Assembly: GCA_004123355.1 (NCBI GenBank)
Contig: SCHM01000004.1
Span: 8,025,017 to 8,089,016, forward strand
Direction: 5' to 3'
Source: Amphirosellinia nigrospora
Taxonomy: Eukaryota > Ascomycota > Sordariomycetes > Xylariales > Xylariaceae
DNA: 64,000 nt
The translations under genes were made by a program, and so were the position numbers. The notes under the pieces are model-generated. The model did not search any database and had not been told where the DNA came from. It worked only from the letters and a program-made list of their open reading frames with translations. Shown piece by piece: positions 12,203 through 25,100 of the stretch; the first letter of the stretch is position 1, and each line of letters starts with the position of its first letter.

Positions 12203-14350
12203 TGTATATATTTAGATGATTAATTAGATTAGTGCTGGGGTGTTACATTATTTGTCCATAAAATACGGTATAGTGCAGCCATTAGGTAGTTAGCCACTCC
12301 TAGTAAACGGAAATCAACCGTTCTTATCCGTTTCTCTAACACGCCTGCGCCACAGTTATTTGCTCCTATAAATAGTAATTACTTAAATTGCATTTCTTTT
12401 TTTTCGCTTCAAAGGTGTATATAGATATTAGTATGAACCACATTTACTTAGTTATATTATTTATATTCGCACTTGTATTGGGCCAATTACACCGTCTACA
12501 CAGCAAGAATAACGTCAATCAATGACCTCGTCCACATTTCGAGGCAAACGTGGTATGGGGGACACCAATTTCAGATCCCACAACCTCAAGTCCTTGGAGG
12601 CTTCCATACTAACACTTCAACATTTATAGCAAAACCGACCGTAGCAGCGGCCATCAACAAATTCGTGGAACTAAATAGGGGATTGGAAATATCACAGGGA
12701 TGAGTTAGGCAATAGAAACGAACACAGATTTCTGCGTTCGTATGTTGATATATTCTTTCTCGAGTGCAACGAGGTATTCGGGAACTAATTAAGGATTCAA
12801 ATTATTACCGCTTGATCGCTTGTCCGAAAGAGATCCGACTTTTGGACTTGCTTCTAGCAACTACTTTAGTAATACTTACTTCCCAAATCTCTTTCTTCAT
12901 AACGAGCCCCTATTGATGCTGTTGATGGTTGTGATTGGCTGGGGTTCAGAGACAGCTACAGCTAATTGCTTAACGTCATAACCATGATAGATACGTCGCA
13001 TAAGGGGAATCTAATATGGTTTCTCGACTCCCTCGGTTTGATTAGTACGGGCTGTGTCAACCCATATAGGATATAGGAGGGAATACTATCCTAATCTCGG
13101 CCGATCATCTTAGACTCTGAAATGTGTACTAGATCATACATTACGACAGGGTGAAGGAGATCTGTTGAACTTGCCCCGCGCCATCGATATGGTCTTATGT
13201 TTGTGTTTCGCAATTTTGCGGTGTTCGACAGTTCGCCACCCACGGTTATCCAAATTGATCTGTCAGCGTCGAAATCCATGAGAGATGGCGGGCGAGGTTG
13301 AGATTTGCTTCTATACTTCCAGTACATTTAACATTTTTATAGATGTCACGGGGGCTCAGGTAGAGGGCTAGGAATAATTCAATGAAGTAATAATCAACTA
13401 CTAACTGAGACTCACAAGATTCGTAAGACTCCGTACGACTTCATCAGCCGCGTAGGGTAGTACTTAATTAGCGAGCTCCGTGCAAGATCCGTGTAACAGA
13501 AGATAGGAGCGAAGTTGTGGAAATGGATTAATTCCTAATAAAGGGATTCATTTTAGCCAGTGACAACAAAATGAGCAGCCGTTCAGAACAAAAGCCTTGC
13601 CTCACCTGAATGCACCTAAGCCTAATGAAATTAATTTATCCTACCAGCTGCGAACGTTTCTTTTTTTTTTTTTTTGGTGGTCTTTCATACTCCTGTTGCA
13701 CTCAATCTAGGATGAGTTTACGAGTGAATTAGACGAGCCACTGTATCTACCCTTACCGATAGACGCGCACTCATACACAGTCAGTGTGTGTGTGACAATG
13801 TATTTCCTACGTTTCTTGACCCTCACGATAGTCCAACGACGGCTTACCTGAATTGGCTCCCGCAGAAAGATGGTAGACCCTAAGGGTAAATAGTACATGG
13901 AATTGGCTCCGATGGAGTAAGGATCCCGACTAAGGAGGTAAAGTAGCCTTTACATACTTGAAACCAGAAGTCAAATCTATGCCAACAAACCCACCTTATA
14001 CTTTACGCAGGCAAATGATGGCTTCACTCAAGTGGCACCTACACTGAACTGTAACCAAATTATCATATCGTAAACGGCCGTTCGCAGCACGGGCATAACT
14101 CAAATCAAGTCCTCAGAAGTCCCCTATCAACCTAACATCGCCGGCCTAGACGTATGTTGAACAAAGCGGCAGGTAAACGCAGGTAAACCATGGGATCTAG
14201 CATTATGGAACTGCACAAATTCAAACACGACATGAGTATCAGCAATATTTATGGATTTTTAAAATGAAGCTTCTGATCACCACTGTATGAGTGGTGAGCC
14301 TCCTATTTAACAGCCCATCTGTCGCATTCGAGAAGTTCGATTTATTAAAA
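12203..14350. other. Intergenic stretch between PKS and arp3 (convergent)
   Basis: About 2.1 kb without a supportable gene. It holds a long T run near 13661-13676 and otherwise low-information AT-moderate sequence with short, unconvincing open frames. It marks the right-hand border of the biosynthetic cluster against the core gene block. Confidence 0.6.
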
Positions 14351-16199
14351 CTATGAGCCGCCAGGGCCACCCAGCAACGCAAATCTACGCACGATACTCG
14401 GCCCATATTCTTGGTACTATGTCAAGGTCAGTTAGATGCCAACTCCAGCAGCACACACGGGTTCAATGTAGAGGTATGGTGGAGATGAAAAGGGGGGGGG
14501 GGGGGTTACTCACCTCAGCTTTGGTATGGCAATACGACTTGAACTCGGGAGTCTGACCCAACAGGCTTCCTCCAAACCACGGTCCGTGTCGCTGTCGCTT
14601 ATGTGTGATGACTTGTACCTCCAGTCCACCACTCCTGGCACTGCGGACCTCGCTTGCCCGAATACGGTCATCTACCAAATGCTTGATGTCTCGCTGTAAC
14701 CGCCGTCCAAAGTCCTTATATAGTGTACTGCCGCCAGAAAGTACAATGTTCTTGTAAAGGCCTCGTCGTACGTCGATGGGACTCGATTGGATGACACCGT
14801 CAACGACCACAGGTAATGGTGTCAGAAAGTCGGACGAGTAAATCTCGGGGTTGAAGAAAATCTCGGGGCGAGGAACCGCTCGTAGCCGACGTCTACGGTG
14901 ACCTGGCGACCGCCGGGGTGGGACACGACGTGCTTGAGAAACCGACTGCGGTCGCGATCGAAGCGTGCGAATTCCTTCACAATATCGGGTGAGACGTAAC
15001 AGTGCTCTTCCTTGATTTCTTGGGCCGTTTTGAGAGAGCTATCAGGCTCACCCCGGTCGCGCAGTAAAGACTGCACGAAGTACGTAATGTCTCGGCCGGC
15101 GATGGGGATGGACTTGATGGATGAGCCAATGACGTACCCCTCGGCGACGGGAATGACGTGGGTGACACCGTCGCCAGAATCGATGACGGTGCCGGTCAAG
15201 GAGCGGTCCGTCACTTTCGTCGATGTCCACGAAGCGGCTAGGGCGAGGACGGCTGGACGGCGATGTAGAGGCCGGCACAGTTGAAGGATTCGAAGAAGAT
15301 CTCGGCCGTGTTCTCGCGGTTCTCGGGGGGTTCAGGGGCTTAGTGGACTAACATTAGCAGCAGTTTTCGCATGGTCGGGTATACGGCTCACGGAGCGGTG
15401 TGAAGTGCGCATACCGGCTCGGTCAGGAGGAAGTGGTGATCTTCGGGTTCGACTCGGAGGTATTTAAAGATGGAGTTGGACCAAAATCGTTCCATATGGT
15501 CCTATGAGCACACCAACGTCAGCAATGGTCCAGGCCACATAACTGGGGTCCCTTGACAAGCAACCTACCCAATTGTCAACCTGGCCGTGTCGAATGGGAT
15601 AATGGAGACCGTAACCTAAGCATGGGCGCGTGTCAATGCTGGGACGGGTTATATGGTGCGGATATCTCTGGAGCTATACCTGGACCGTTTGATGCGGCTA
15701 TGGCCTCGTCGCCGATGAAGAAGTCGAGGTCCTCTGTACCACGTTTCATGGAGAGATGTCCAGCAGGACCGGCGCCGCCGGTGAGGAACGAGGGCTTATT
15801 CCCAACGGCGGGGCGGCCCGAGCCCGTGCCACCGCTGCCGCCAGCCGGACCCTTGGTGGCGATGGCGGTGGGGAAGACGAAGGAGGGAGAATCGTTACCG
15901 GCGAAGCCTGCAGCCAGGGGGAAGAGATAAGCCAGTCAGCCTCGACTTGGGGGAACACGTGGGGTATAAGAGGAGTAGAGTGAAGGCGACAACCAGAGGA
16001 GCAGACGGCTAAGACGAGGAACAAGAGGGTTTAACGCACCAAGCTTCGAGAAGCCCGTGCCGCTATAATGCACGAACAATGGTTAGCAGAGGAAGACGAG
16101 ACAAGGATAGAAAAACACGTGCGGGCGCCATCAGCGATGGACAGACGAGACGGTGAGAACATACTTGTCCATGACAACGGCCGGCGTTTGGTTGGCCAT
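14351..16199 (-). CDS. arp3: Actin-related protein 3 (Arp2/3 complex subunit)
   Basis: Arp3 is an actin-like ATPase and one of the two actin-related subunits of the Arp2/3 complex, which nucleates branched actin filaments at endocytic patches. The start [11 protein letters not shown] is typical of fungal Arp3. Exons read 16199-16165, 16062-16040, 15907-15680, 15615-15569, 15501-15415, 15338-14514 and 14416-14351. Seen are [14 protein letters not shown], the fungal Gly/Ser-rich insert, [30 protein letters not shown] (phosphate-binding loop) and [18 protein letters not shown]. The last exon ends [12 protein letters not shown], as expected for the family. Length is about 440 residues. Exon 15338-14514 has three single-base breaks: in a C run near 15326, near 15264, and in a C run near 14872. 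Since Arp3 is a conserved core gene in filamentous fungi, these breaks are probably sequence errors. The last intron carries a run of 12-13 C (coding strand) right after its donor site. Confidence 0.93.
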
Positions 16200-18582
16200 G
16201 GCGGAGAGGGAAGGAGAAGGCCCGGGGGAGGGAGTGTGTGAGTTCGGCGGGATGTTTCCAGGCGGTCGGGGTTATATGGTTTATAGTGTATAGTGTATAG
16301 TGGAGGGCGGGCGAGGTCGTGTGAGATGAGGGGAGACGCCGGCAATGGTGGTGATATTTGGTTGGCCGAATGTCGCTTCGTCCTTCGTCGTGGTTGGCTG
16401 GAAAGGCGACGGGACACGGTGAGTGTGTGGATGCCTACGTTCGGGCGAGCTCGGTGAAGTGGTAGATAGGTAGGTAGGTAGGTAAGTATCTGCCTATAGC
16501 CTGTCTGTGCAGCAAGCTGCGATTCGTTGTCGTTTTGTCGTTCGGCTAGCTCGAACGCAGCAGCAAGCAATGACGATGTGCGATTGCTGAGGCCTAAGCC
16601 ACCATTTAGTAACCTAACCTAGGTACCTAAGGTGGGAATGATTATGTAAGTACCTACCTACCTAAGTGATGAGCGGGGGCCGGACGCTGGAGCCTGTTAG
16701 TGGGGTGGTGTCTTAGGTACCCAACACTTGGCCACTTCAGTCTCGTAATCTCATCTCATTTTCATCTGCCATCCATACCTTAAACTTCTCATCTCATCTC
16801 ATCGTGCCTGTCTATACTACGCTCCGTGGCATCAATCTTGTACATGCCTCATATACCTGATTCTTATTTATGACACATTACGGACGCTTTATCGCCCAGA
16901 GGCTGTTGACATTCACTCCATGAGGATATACACACTGTTTCTCATACACTTCTTCAGCCATCAAATCGCATTGGGTGTTCGTGTCGGCCACCTGCATCCA
17001 AGTTAGGTCTTGTCGATAGATAGATTGCCTACTCAACATTTTATCATTTATGTTTGATGCATTGTCCATGGTTTGAATTCCGAGGTATGTAATTGCGTCC
17101 ACATGCCGGCCTCAACCATCTGTCTATGCTACCCAGGCTCTGACTCTTCTCGTAGACCACCATCAGACCCATCAAACCATCCCTCCTTACCTACCTTAGC
17201 ATGACCGTCATCCTCTTCGTGACATGATCGTAGTCATGACACAGACTCTGTTTTGACTTGAGAATTCACGCAGTGGAACCTGATGGTATTGATACCGCAG
17301 GACGACGATCCTCATATGACTGTGCGATTTCTCTCGCCGGGGCTCTGACGTCCATGATTATACATTTCCTTACCTTACCTTACCTATAAGAGGTAGTGAG
17401 CAATTGACGACTCAAACAATTCAGAGTCAGAGATGTCCGCTCACATATGCACTTGCCTGCCCACCGCGTCGCAAACCATCATCACCGTTGAGTTCCTGCC
17501 GTCCTCTGTCATTCGACCGAGTACCAAGGCAGCTACCCTATAGCCCATTACTTTTCGGTCTTCTGTCTTGAGGCTGGCACGACTACACAACACACGCAAC
17601 CACGTGAGGCAAGCAACCTCATTGTACTTACTGGCGGGTTCGCCAAGTTCGAAAGCAAAGGTAACATGTCATCACGAGTACAGGCACAAATACTCGTATT
17701 TCAGAAGTTTCTACCCTGCTACCTATCCAACCTGGGCACTTCCCGTATCCCACCTTCTTCTTTGTAGCTATTGGAAGGAGTAGCGAGATAGCTTTGAATA
17801 TCTTGTCTAAAACTTGCGTTGCGCCTTCTCTACTTCTCGGGGGGCTGGCCTTACATACATTGGCCACGTCACGCCAAGTTCTTGATTTCGTTCCGCTGTC
17901 GGTTTGTCTTTCAACAAAGTCATTGTGAACCTTGTAGTTTTATTCGAGTCCTATAGGTTATATCTTGATCTCTACACAGCCTACAAAACTCCTATCTCTT
18001 ACTCTACCCTTCGTCACTAGTGCCCCTGGAGGGTACTTCTATGCATCGTCTCGGGCACGCTGGCTCGTACCATTTCTCGCAATCATTACTCGACACAATT
18101 TAGAACATATCCATTCTCTCCTGCTCTGCCTGTCCAGGACCTCCTTCTGGCTTGGCGACTAACTGTGTACTTGACTCACTCCTCGTACATCCCACCGTTA
18201 GCCAGCCCTTTACACCTGAGTGTCTGAATTATTTGCGTGCTTGTGAGCAATAGGCTGATGTGTGTAATAGAAATAGCACGCAACAAACTTAGCATCCACC
18301 CAGAATCCAAACGACTAACATCTAAAGGTTATGCCCGCCTTTCATCGAATGAGCAATTGCCCAGCTAGTGATGTCAGATCAATCGTGGCAACGGACTCTG
18401 TCTGGTGAGCGAGAGCAATTCGAAGAGGCACATCAGCCGCCACCTTTACGAACGTATTGATCAAGTTCGCTCCCTTCTCGGCAAAAGGGGATGTGAATAC
18501 GGCAAGACCGCATCACCTCCAAAAACTCAAGCAACTACCGGATCCCTCGATCCACGGCTTCCATAGCGGCGATTCCATTACT
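16200..18582. other. Divergent intergenic region between arp3 and threonine aspartase
   Basis: About 2.4 kb containing the upstream regions of two divergent genes. It has CT-rich tracts (for example around 16741-16810 and 17161-17210), several CCTACCTA-type repeats, and no open frame that resembles a protein family. Long 5' leaders are likely. Confidence 0.55.
16467..16486. repeat. TAGG tetranucleotide microsatellite
   Basis: Four to five units of TAGG/GGTA lie upstream of arp3; related TACCTACC and ACCTAGGT motifs recur at 16641-16664, 17369-17390, 22498-22532 and 23461-23471. Confidence 0.6.
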
Positions 18583-20357
18583 ATGGATGATGCGGATGGG
18601 TACCCCGGTGACATTGACAGGGATGAAAGTAACATACCTATGACGGATGGGGCTACGGACAGGGGAACAGACGTTGGGGGAAACTGTCGCCGCCATCTTC
18701 ATTCATGCTGGTGCCGGTTACCACAGCGCCGCCAACGAGGAACATCACCTCAAGGCTTGTAGCGAGTAAAGTTAGTCCCCTTCAAGGCCCCGACGGTACT
18801 GACATGAACTCGTACAGGGCTGCTCGCATAAGTATGAGGGCACTCAAGGGGGGACGTTCTGCTACTGAGGCTGTCGAAGCTGCCATCAAGGTCCTAGAAA
18901 ATAAAGAAATAACAAATGCCGGCTATGGCAGTAACCTAGCCATTGATGGGACGGTCGAGTGCGATGCTACCGTGGTTGACCATCTGGGTCGGAGCGGAGC
19001 CTGCGCTGCTGTGTCGAGTAGGTCTCCCTTGCCGCCGCTTCTTATCTCACTGGCCTCGGGGATTCGAGCTGAACTAAGTTAACAATTGGCAGACATAAAA
19101 AATCCCATCTCTCTAGCGCGGATCATACTTGAGAGCAGCAATAAGCCACTTTCGCTCCGTCGCGTTCCCCCCAACCTCCTCGCCGGTGACGGGGCTCGAG
19201 ACTTCGCCAAGGGCGAGGGGATAGAACTCGTAGCAAACGATGATCTTGTATCCAAAAATGCCCGCGACCGTTTCATGCGATGGCGAGAGGACTTGAAACG
19301 AGCGGAAAACCGTGACAGTCCGACAGCTCCGTTAAGCCCTAGCGAGACATTCCTACAATCCGATCAAGACTCCCACAAAGAGCACACCAACGCTATCTTG
19401 ACCGGGACGTGGAACGAAGGGCAGCCAGACTCTCCGGCGAGTGATTCTCCTAGAATGGGCCTCACAATCTACGGTCTCCCGCCTCCTCACCAGTAACGAC
19501 AACTGCTGTGTCACAGGTTTCGCCGAAAGCCTCGCCAGAACGGAGCCCTCTTAGTTTCTTAGGGCCGTCTTCCAAGCGACAACGTTTTCTGCCGACCCAC
19601 AACCGCGATTACACAGACTACACAGGGATTCCAGTCACACGCCGGAACCCATCGCCAAGACACCGAGCCCCAATTCATCTTACATTGCTCCCCACGACGG
19701 CGCCAGCGATGAACCGGATGAACACTACGTTCCGCGGCGTATTCTTCATCACGGAATGCTGGACTCAGAGCACAACAGCACTACCGAGGACGAGGACCGG
19801 ATCACAGACACGGTAGGTGCGATTGCCATCGACCAATTGGGCCGGATAGCAGCCGGCTCGTCCTCAGGAGGAATCGGCATGAAGCACCGCGGCCGCATCG
19901 GGCCCGCGGCCTTGGTGAACGTCGGCACGGCCGTGATCCCAGCAGACGAGCACGACGCAGACGGTATCAGCGTCGCAGCCGTTACGAGCGGGACCGGCGA
20001 GCACATGGCGACCACGATGGCATCCCAGCGGTGCGCGGGCGCATCTACCAAGGCAGTGTGCGCGGCGCGGGGGGCAGAGATGTGCCCTCCGACGACGAGG
20101 ACAAGATCCTCGCCAGCTTCATCGCGCACGACTTCCTCGGCCACCCGGGCGTCCGCGAGTCGACATCGCCGGGCGCCATCGGGGCCATGGCCGTCAAGAA
20201 GGCGCCCGACGGGTACTACTTGTACTTCGCGCACAATACCGAGTCATTTGCGCTCGCGTCCATGGGATCAAATGATCTTGGACCCGCGTGCGTCATGTCG
20301 AGGATTAACGAGGGTGGTAGTAGTATTGCGCAAGGTGGGCGGAAGATTCGTACCTGA
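18583..20357 (+). CDS. Taspase-like threonine aspartase (asparaginase family, Ntn hydrolase)
   Basis: This belongs to the type-2 asparaginase/taspase family, whose precursors cleave themselves to expose an N-terminal nucleophilic threonine. The N-terminal part has FIHAGAGYHSAANE and TNAGYGSNLAIDGTVECDA. The catalytic site is DTVGAIAIDQLGRIAAG, with Thr codon 19810-19812, followed by SSSGGIGMKHRGRIGPAAL. Introns are 18766-18817 and 19018-19092. A long disordered, Ser/Pro-rich loop lies between the two halves (about 19300-19790), as in taspase-type members. Frame breaks occur in this loop (two or more between 19440 and 19620) and near 20030. The start is uncertain: ATG 18583 gives an acidic leader but needs a one-base shift; ATG 18647 is in frame with the first exon. 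It is convergent with tfb4. The natural substrate is unknown. Confidence 0.85.
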
Positions 20358-21041
20358 GCTTCTACGTCTGGCTTGATCGGTCATGGTTTCTGGGTCTCTT
20401 AACTCTTATCACAACATCCGATACCTCACCTAGGCAACCGTGTCCCTCTCTCACCGCATCTCCTTTTCGCCATGTCCTCGGTCCTCTCATTCAATTGCCT
20501 CTATTTCGATTCAACTCCAGCGATGCACCTCACAACCCAAGACTGAACTCAATGGTTGAAGACCGGGGACTTTATACCCCTACCTCCTCGCTATCCTACT
20601 TTACTTTATCCCTGGCGCAGTATTCATGGGTCCGCTTCGGTTGTTTGGGGTCAGAGGTTCAGTGCTTTTATGATAGTACGACTGGCCAGTACGGAATAGA
20701 CACCTGGCCTAGCGATGGCTCAGAGCATTAAACGGGTACACAGATAGATAGACAGGTAGACAGACACCGGCATCCATACGCAGAATTCATTTCATATATG
20801 ACTACCTATGTTTCCGGGAATCATGGCGTAACTTCCCATTTTCTAGTTACAGCTGTGAATCCCGCTCATCTCATCTGATGTTCAGTTTCAAGGCGTATAA
20901 ATAACCATGTATATATGTAAATGCATCGAGGTATCATGGCGTATTAGATAGTAGTACAAACTACGAAGTCAGCTCCATAGCTCCTTTAGTTTCGAAGTCC
21001 AAGCCAGGATTTAGACGCGCCAATCCACGGCCAACCCAGCT
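20358..21041. other. Intergenic stretch between two convergent genes
   Basis: This stretch holds the 3' regions of the threonine aspartase and tfb4. It includes a short GATA/GACA-like repeat (about 20740-20766). No gene is supported. Confidence 0.55.
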
Positions 21042-22171
21042 TTAAACCTGACTACCCAGGCGCAGGCGTGCCGGCGGCGCTCCCGTCTCCTCCCTCCCAC
21101 TGGTCCCGTTGGTGCGCTTCCTCTTCTTCTTCCTCCTGGGCACGACAGCAGGCTTGGCGCCATAATTGCCAAGTGCCAGCTTGGTGCCGCAGGTGAGGCA
21201 CTCGGCGCCCTCGGGGACCTCGCAGAAGATGCTGAGACAGATACTGCAGACAAAGGCCGTATCGACGACGTTGCGGTGGCAGAAGCAGGCGGCGCGGAAG
21301 TCGACCGAGTCCATGGACGGGGTGACGAGGGTATTTCGGGCCTCGACGTCGGCGAGGAAGCCGAACATGAGGTACGAGAGCAAGCCGGATTGGCGGCGGC
21401 GGAGAGGAAGATGCCCCCGGTTATAAAGGCGGCCTGCTGGAGGAAGGTAGACGCGTCGTAGAGGGACAGGGTGTCGATCGGGATGCGCGCGTGTGAGGCG
21501 GCGAATACGGCGTTCATGGTAGGGATGTACTGTGCCGGTTCGGATTGCGAGACGGAGAGCACGAGGATGCGCGCGTGTAGGTTCGGGGCGGCAGGCGTCG
21601 TGGTGGGCGCCGAGGTCGGGTTCGCCGGGTCGGCTGATGTCTTGGGTGGCTCAAAGGCGAGCGAGGTCTTGTGAATGTAGGCGAGGGCCATGCTCAGCGC
21701 GCCCGAGATCAGCGTCGTCGGGCTGAGCTCCGAGGGACTGGTGTTGTGGATGAGAGCATTTAGAGAGGCGAGGATGGAGGATTCGATCATGGCGAACTGG
21801 GGATATTTATTGGCCGAGGTGCCGAGTTGGGGCGCCCGCGCACGACGACCATCGACGCCGTCATCTCGGCATCTCGACTACTACTGTTGCGGTGATGTGG
21901 CTTGGGCGGGGTGTCGGGGTTGGGGACGGAGGTAGAGCCAGACGGCGCGGTTGGTGTGGGCGGCGAGCACGGCGACCTGGTTCTCGTTGCCGTAGGCGAG
22001 GTGGGCGTGGACGAAGACGAGGATGTTGGCGATGGCCTTGGAGATGGGGAGGAGGTCGTGGATGGCGGCCCAGGCGCGGGGGTTCGTGTCGATGATGACG
22101 GTGAGCAGCGACGGTGTCTGGCCTGCGAAACCGCTCTCGTCGTAGTGTTCCGAGGCATCGATGCGGTTCAT
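21042..22171 (-). CDS. tfb4: TFIIH subunit Tfb4 (p34)
   Basis: Tfb4 is a core subunit of TFIIH, acting in transcription initiation and nucleotide excision repair. The start MNRIDASEHYDESG leads into the von Willebrand A-like fold with LLTVIIDTNPRAWAA and ILVFVHAHLAYGNENQVAVLA. The middle has ESSILASLNALI and ILVLSVSQSEPAQYIPTMNA. The C-terminus has the family's C4 zinc-binding module: CFCHRN, CSICLSIFC and CLTCGTKLALG, then a basic tail. Start is the ATG at 22171-22169; an in-frame upstream ATG lacks family resemblance. Frame breaks occur in the variable loop (about 21870-21900 and 21810-21830) and near 21360 inside a conserved segment (GGIFLSAA, then SYLMFGFLADVEAR). TFIIH is essential, so these breaks are almost certainly not biological. 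Confidence 0.9.
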
Positions 22172-25100
22172 CTTGTCTTGCCTTGACTTGCTTGCTTGCT
22201 TGGCTCGGCTTAGTATGGGATAGCCAGCAACCCCGGGCCGTATCTGTATCGTGATGATTAGGTTGTCTCGCACGGGACCATAGCCCAAGATATTCTCCGG
22301 TCGCCTTGTCGTGTCCCCAGCACACGTCTTCGGAGAAAGGGCCGCTTGCTATATCAGATAGGGTCGGGGGCAGAGCTGCATCTCCTCGTGATTCGTCGTC
22401 GATATGCTACGGCGGGTCGTATTTACGCGCACAATGGTTGATTGTAGGATTATATAATGGATCGAAGGCGTATTATTTGAATCGGGGATTGACAGCTACC
22501 TAGGTAGTGAGTGCTAACATACCTAGGTCTTCGTTGCGTGTTTTGAATGAACTGTCAAGTGAGGTGAAGATGTTGATACCTGCAAAGAAAAATGTGGTGC
22601 ACCGGCATGTCGGGCTCCTTGTTCAAGGTGCCGGTTGTCTGATTGGCTAAGACTAGGTAGTGCAGGTAGCAGCATACTATGTGCATGCCGCCGGCTCAGG
22701 TACTTGGTGAGTAATTAGTGTACATGTACTTATCTCTCACGGCGAGCACAGGGCCTTCCGAACAAAACTCCTGTATATTTAATACTTGAGTACGGAGGTT
22801 TGTGTCACTATTGATCATTATCCTTGGCAATGGTGTAAAGTGCAAATGGGGGAGCTCACACACGGTGTGACGGCTTGGCAACCAGTGTTTCGGGCCGGCA
22901 GTAGTCTATAAAGTCATAGACCACTAACTACGCTATACCGTTAGTATAGATGGGACATATCAATCGTTAGCTAGAGCGGAGTTCAGGGCTTAGCCTAGTA
23001 GAGTAGATACCCAGCTAACTTTCTGTTGAGACTGTCGGGCTGCAAGCGGCCCGATGAACTGGTTGCCAAGCCGTCACACCGTAGGTGAGCTCCCCTATTT
23101 GCACTTTATACCATTGCCAAATAATGATCAATAGTGACACAAACCTCCGTAGAGCAACCAACATATATAAGGAATCAAAATGAATAAACATTACGACAAG
23201 AATAACCAACCTTGAGGCTTAAGCTTTGATATATTTATGCTATTATTATTTATAAAAAATTCTTTTGGTTCTATCATTTAACCAAGAGATCGTGGGTCGA
23301 AGACGGTAAAGGCTACTTGTGTGGTAGTTTGGCCGACCCTTCTGCGCGGCACATGCCGGCCAGGGATTCAACGTTGTGTTGATAGCAAGGGTTGACCGAC
23401 GTCATACCTTAACGATAACATCTGACTATGGTTAATACCTATTATACGCTGAAATCTTCTTACCTAGGTACCTCCTCGTAAGCGTCTTTCTGTGTGGAAT
23501 TTACTCAACTACAACGTAGAAAATGAAGCGTTGAAAATGGAACATCAAGTTCATCATAGCATTCAATCCTTTCGTTTATACATCTCTGTACCTATTTAAT
23601 CTAGAGCTATGAGCAGTACCCTGCGCGAAGTACTACCTAGGCAGTACGCGGCGCACACTACTCCGGTCACACCTAGTAAAAGTCGGACCCACTAGGTATC
23701 TTTTTCACGCTAAGCAGCGAGCCCACAGGAGCCCCATAAAGGTACTTACACAGACTTACACCAAAAACCTCTGTTAAAAGGGTAACTACTAGCTCGCGCG
23801 CTGCCCCGTTCATAGCCTTGCCTAGCGCAAATACCTGCCAAGCTTTCTTAAACATGGGTTGAGGGGAGTAGCGCTCTGCACGGGCAATTTCCATGTACTA
23901 CTCCATATCTAGCTAGCTATGGGGCGACATTTCGATACCTATACTTCCAATGCCTACCTAACTTACTAGCTATAGCGGGGTACTGCACTGCTCATGGATG
24001 TGCTGAGGTCACAAGCTTTCCCGTGCCATATCTCCACCACACACTTGCACTGCTCAACACTCAACACTTAACCTTACACTCAACACGCCGAGATATACGG
24101 CCATGTTCATTCCAATCTATCTAATAAGGTAGGGGATCAATCGAGTAAGCAGTCTCTCCTCTCATCTCATCGCCTATATTCAAGGTCAGGTACGTAATTG
24201 TTCCACCAAGCCTCTACCAGCTGCCCTCAGTCCAAAGTTCATCGTCACATCTCAGCATCGCTACAAGGTAGCCAGCCTCATCTCACTGAAGGCGTCATCG
24301 TCACCTGCCTCTCACTTTTCTCATCCTTGCGCTTACCCTTACCATTACCCTTACCCTTGCCCTTGCCTACCTGCTGCCTGTGGCCTATTGCCTATGCCTG
24401 GTACCAAGCAAGCGCTCGCCCCCTCCAACCCTCCAGACGCTTTGTTCTCTGCTCTATGCTTGCTTCGGTAATTGGGCTCGTGACCATCTATTTTTGGTTC
24501 CATTTTTGGTTCCAATGCGGCGTGTACATGTCCAGCCTTGATGACCATCACCTCGTTTTACTTCCTACGTGCCGCTCGCTCCTGTTCTTTCAACGGAAAT
24601 GGTTTTCCCCCGCATACCTACCTTACCTACCTCACTACCCACTTACCTTGCCCTATACTTTCTGAGAGAGTTATATTGTCTTGCGTCGTCTTGTCTTCCC
24701 TTCCCTCTCTCAACAAACCTTCACATTGGCCCTTGTTATCCTGCTTGTTCCCTTGCCTCGCGGCTTTTACGTTGGTAACTGGCGCAAGCTCACGCCTAGT
24801 CTCCTAGTACCGAACCATGGTTGGGCAAACTCTATAAATTCATCTTCGCAGGCCTACATCATTCTCTCTTTGATGACCGCCTCTCTTCTTCCGAACACCA
24901 CACCGCACAGCACCATATCAACACTGCTGTTCTCTCACAATCCCACCACCCCATCTCACCACACCTCACCACCCAGGTTCCTCTGCTCAGTCACCCACGA
25001 CAGTGGATAAGCAAGCACGCTCGGATACTCAACGCCATCCCTCGGCCATACTGGCAGCAGCTGGGGTCTACATAATCACTCATCATCTGCCCTACCCTGC

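Noticed and set aside
20740-20766. GATA/GACA repeat downstream of the threonine aspartase as a regulatory array
   Set aside because: It is short, lies between two convergent 3' ends, and has no sign of function beyond a microsatellite.
24198-25075. Several open frames just upstream of cro1
   Set aside because: They are Leu/Pro/Ser/Tyr-rich translations of a pyrimidine-rich leader (CTTACC, CTCATC repeats) in overlapping frames, not proteins.
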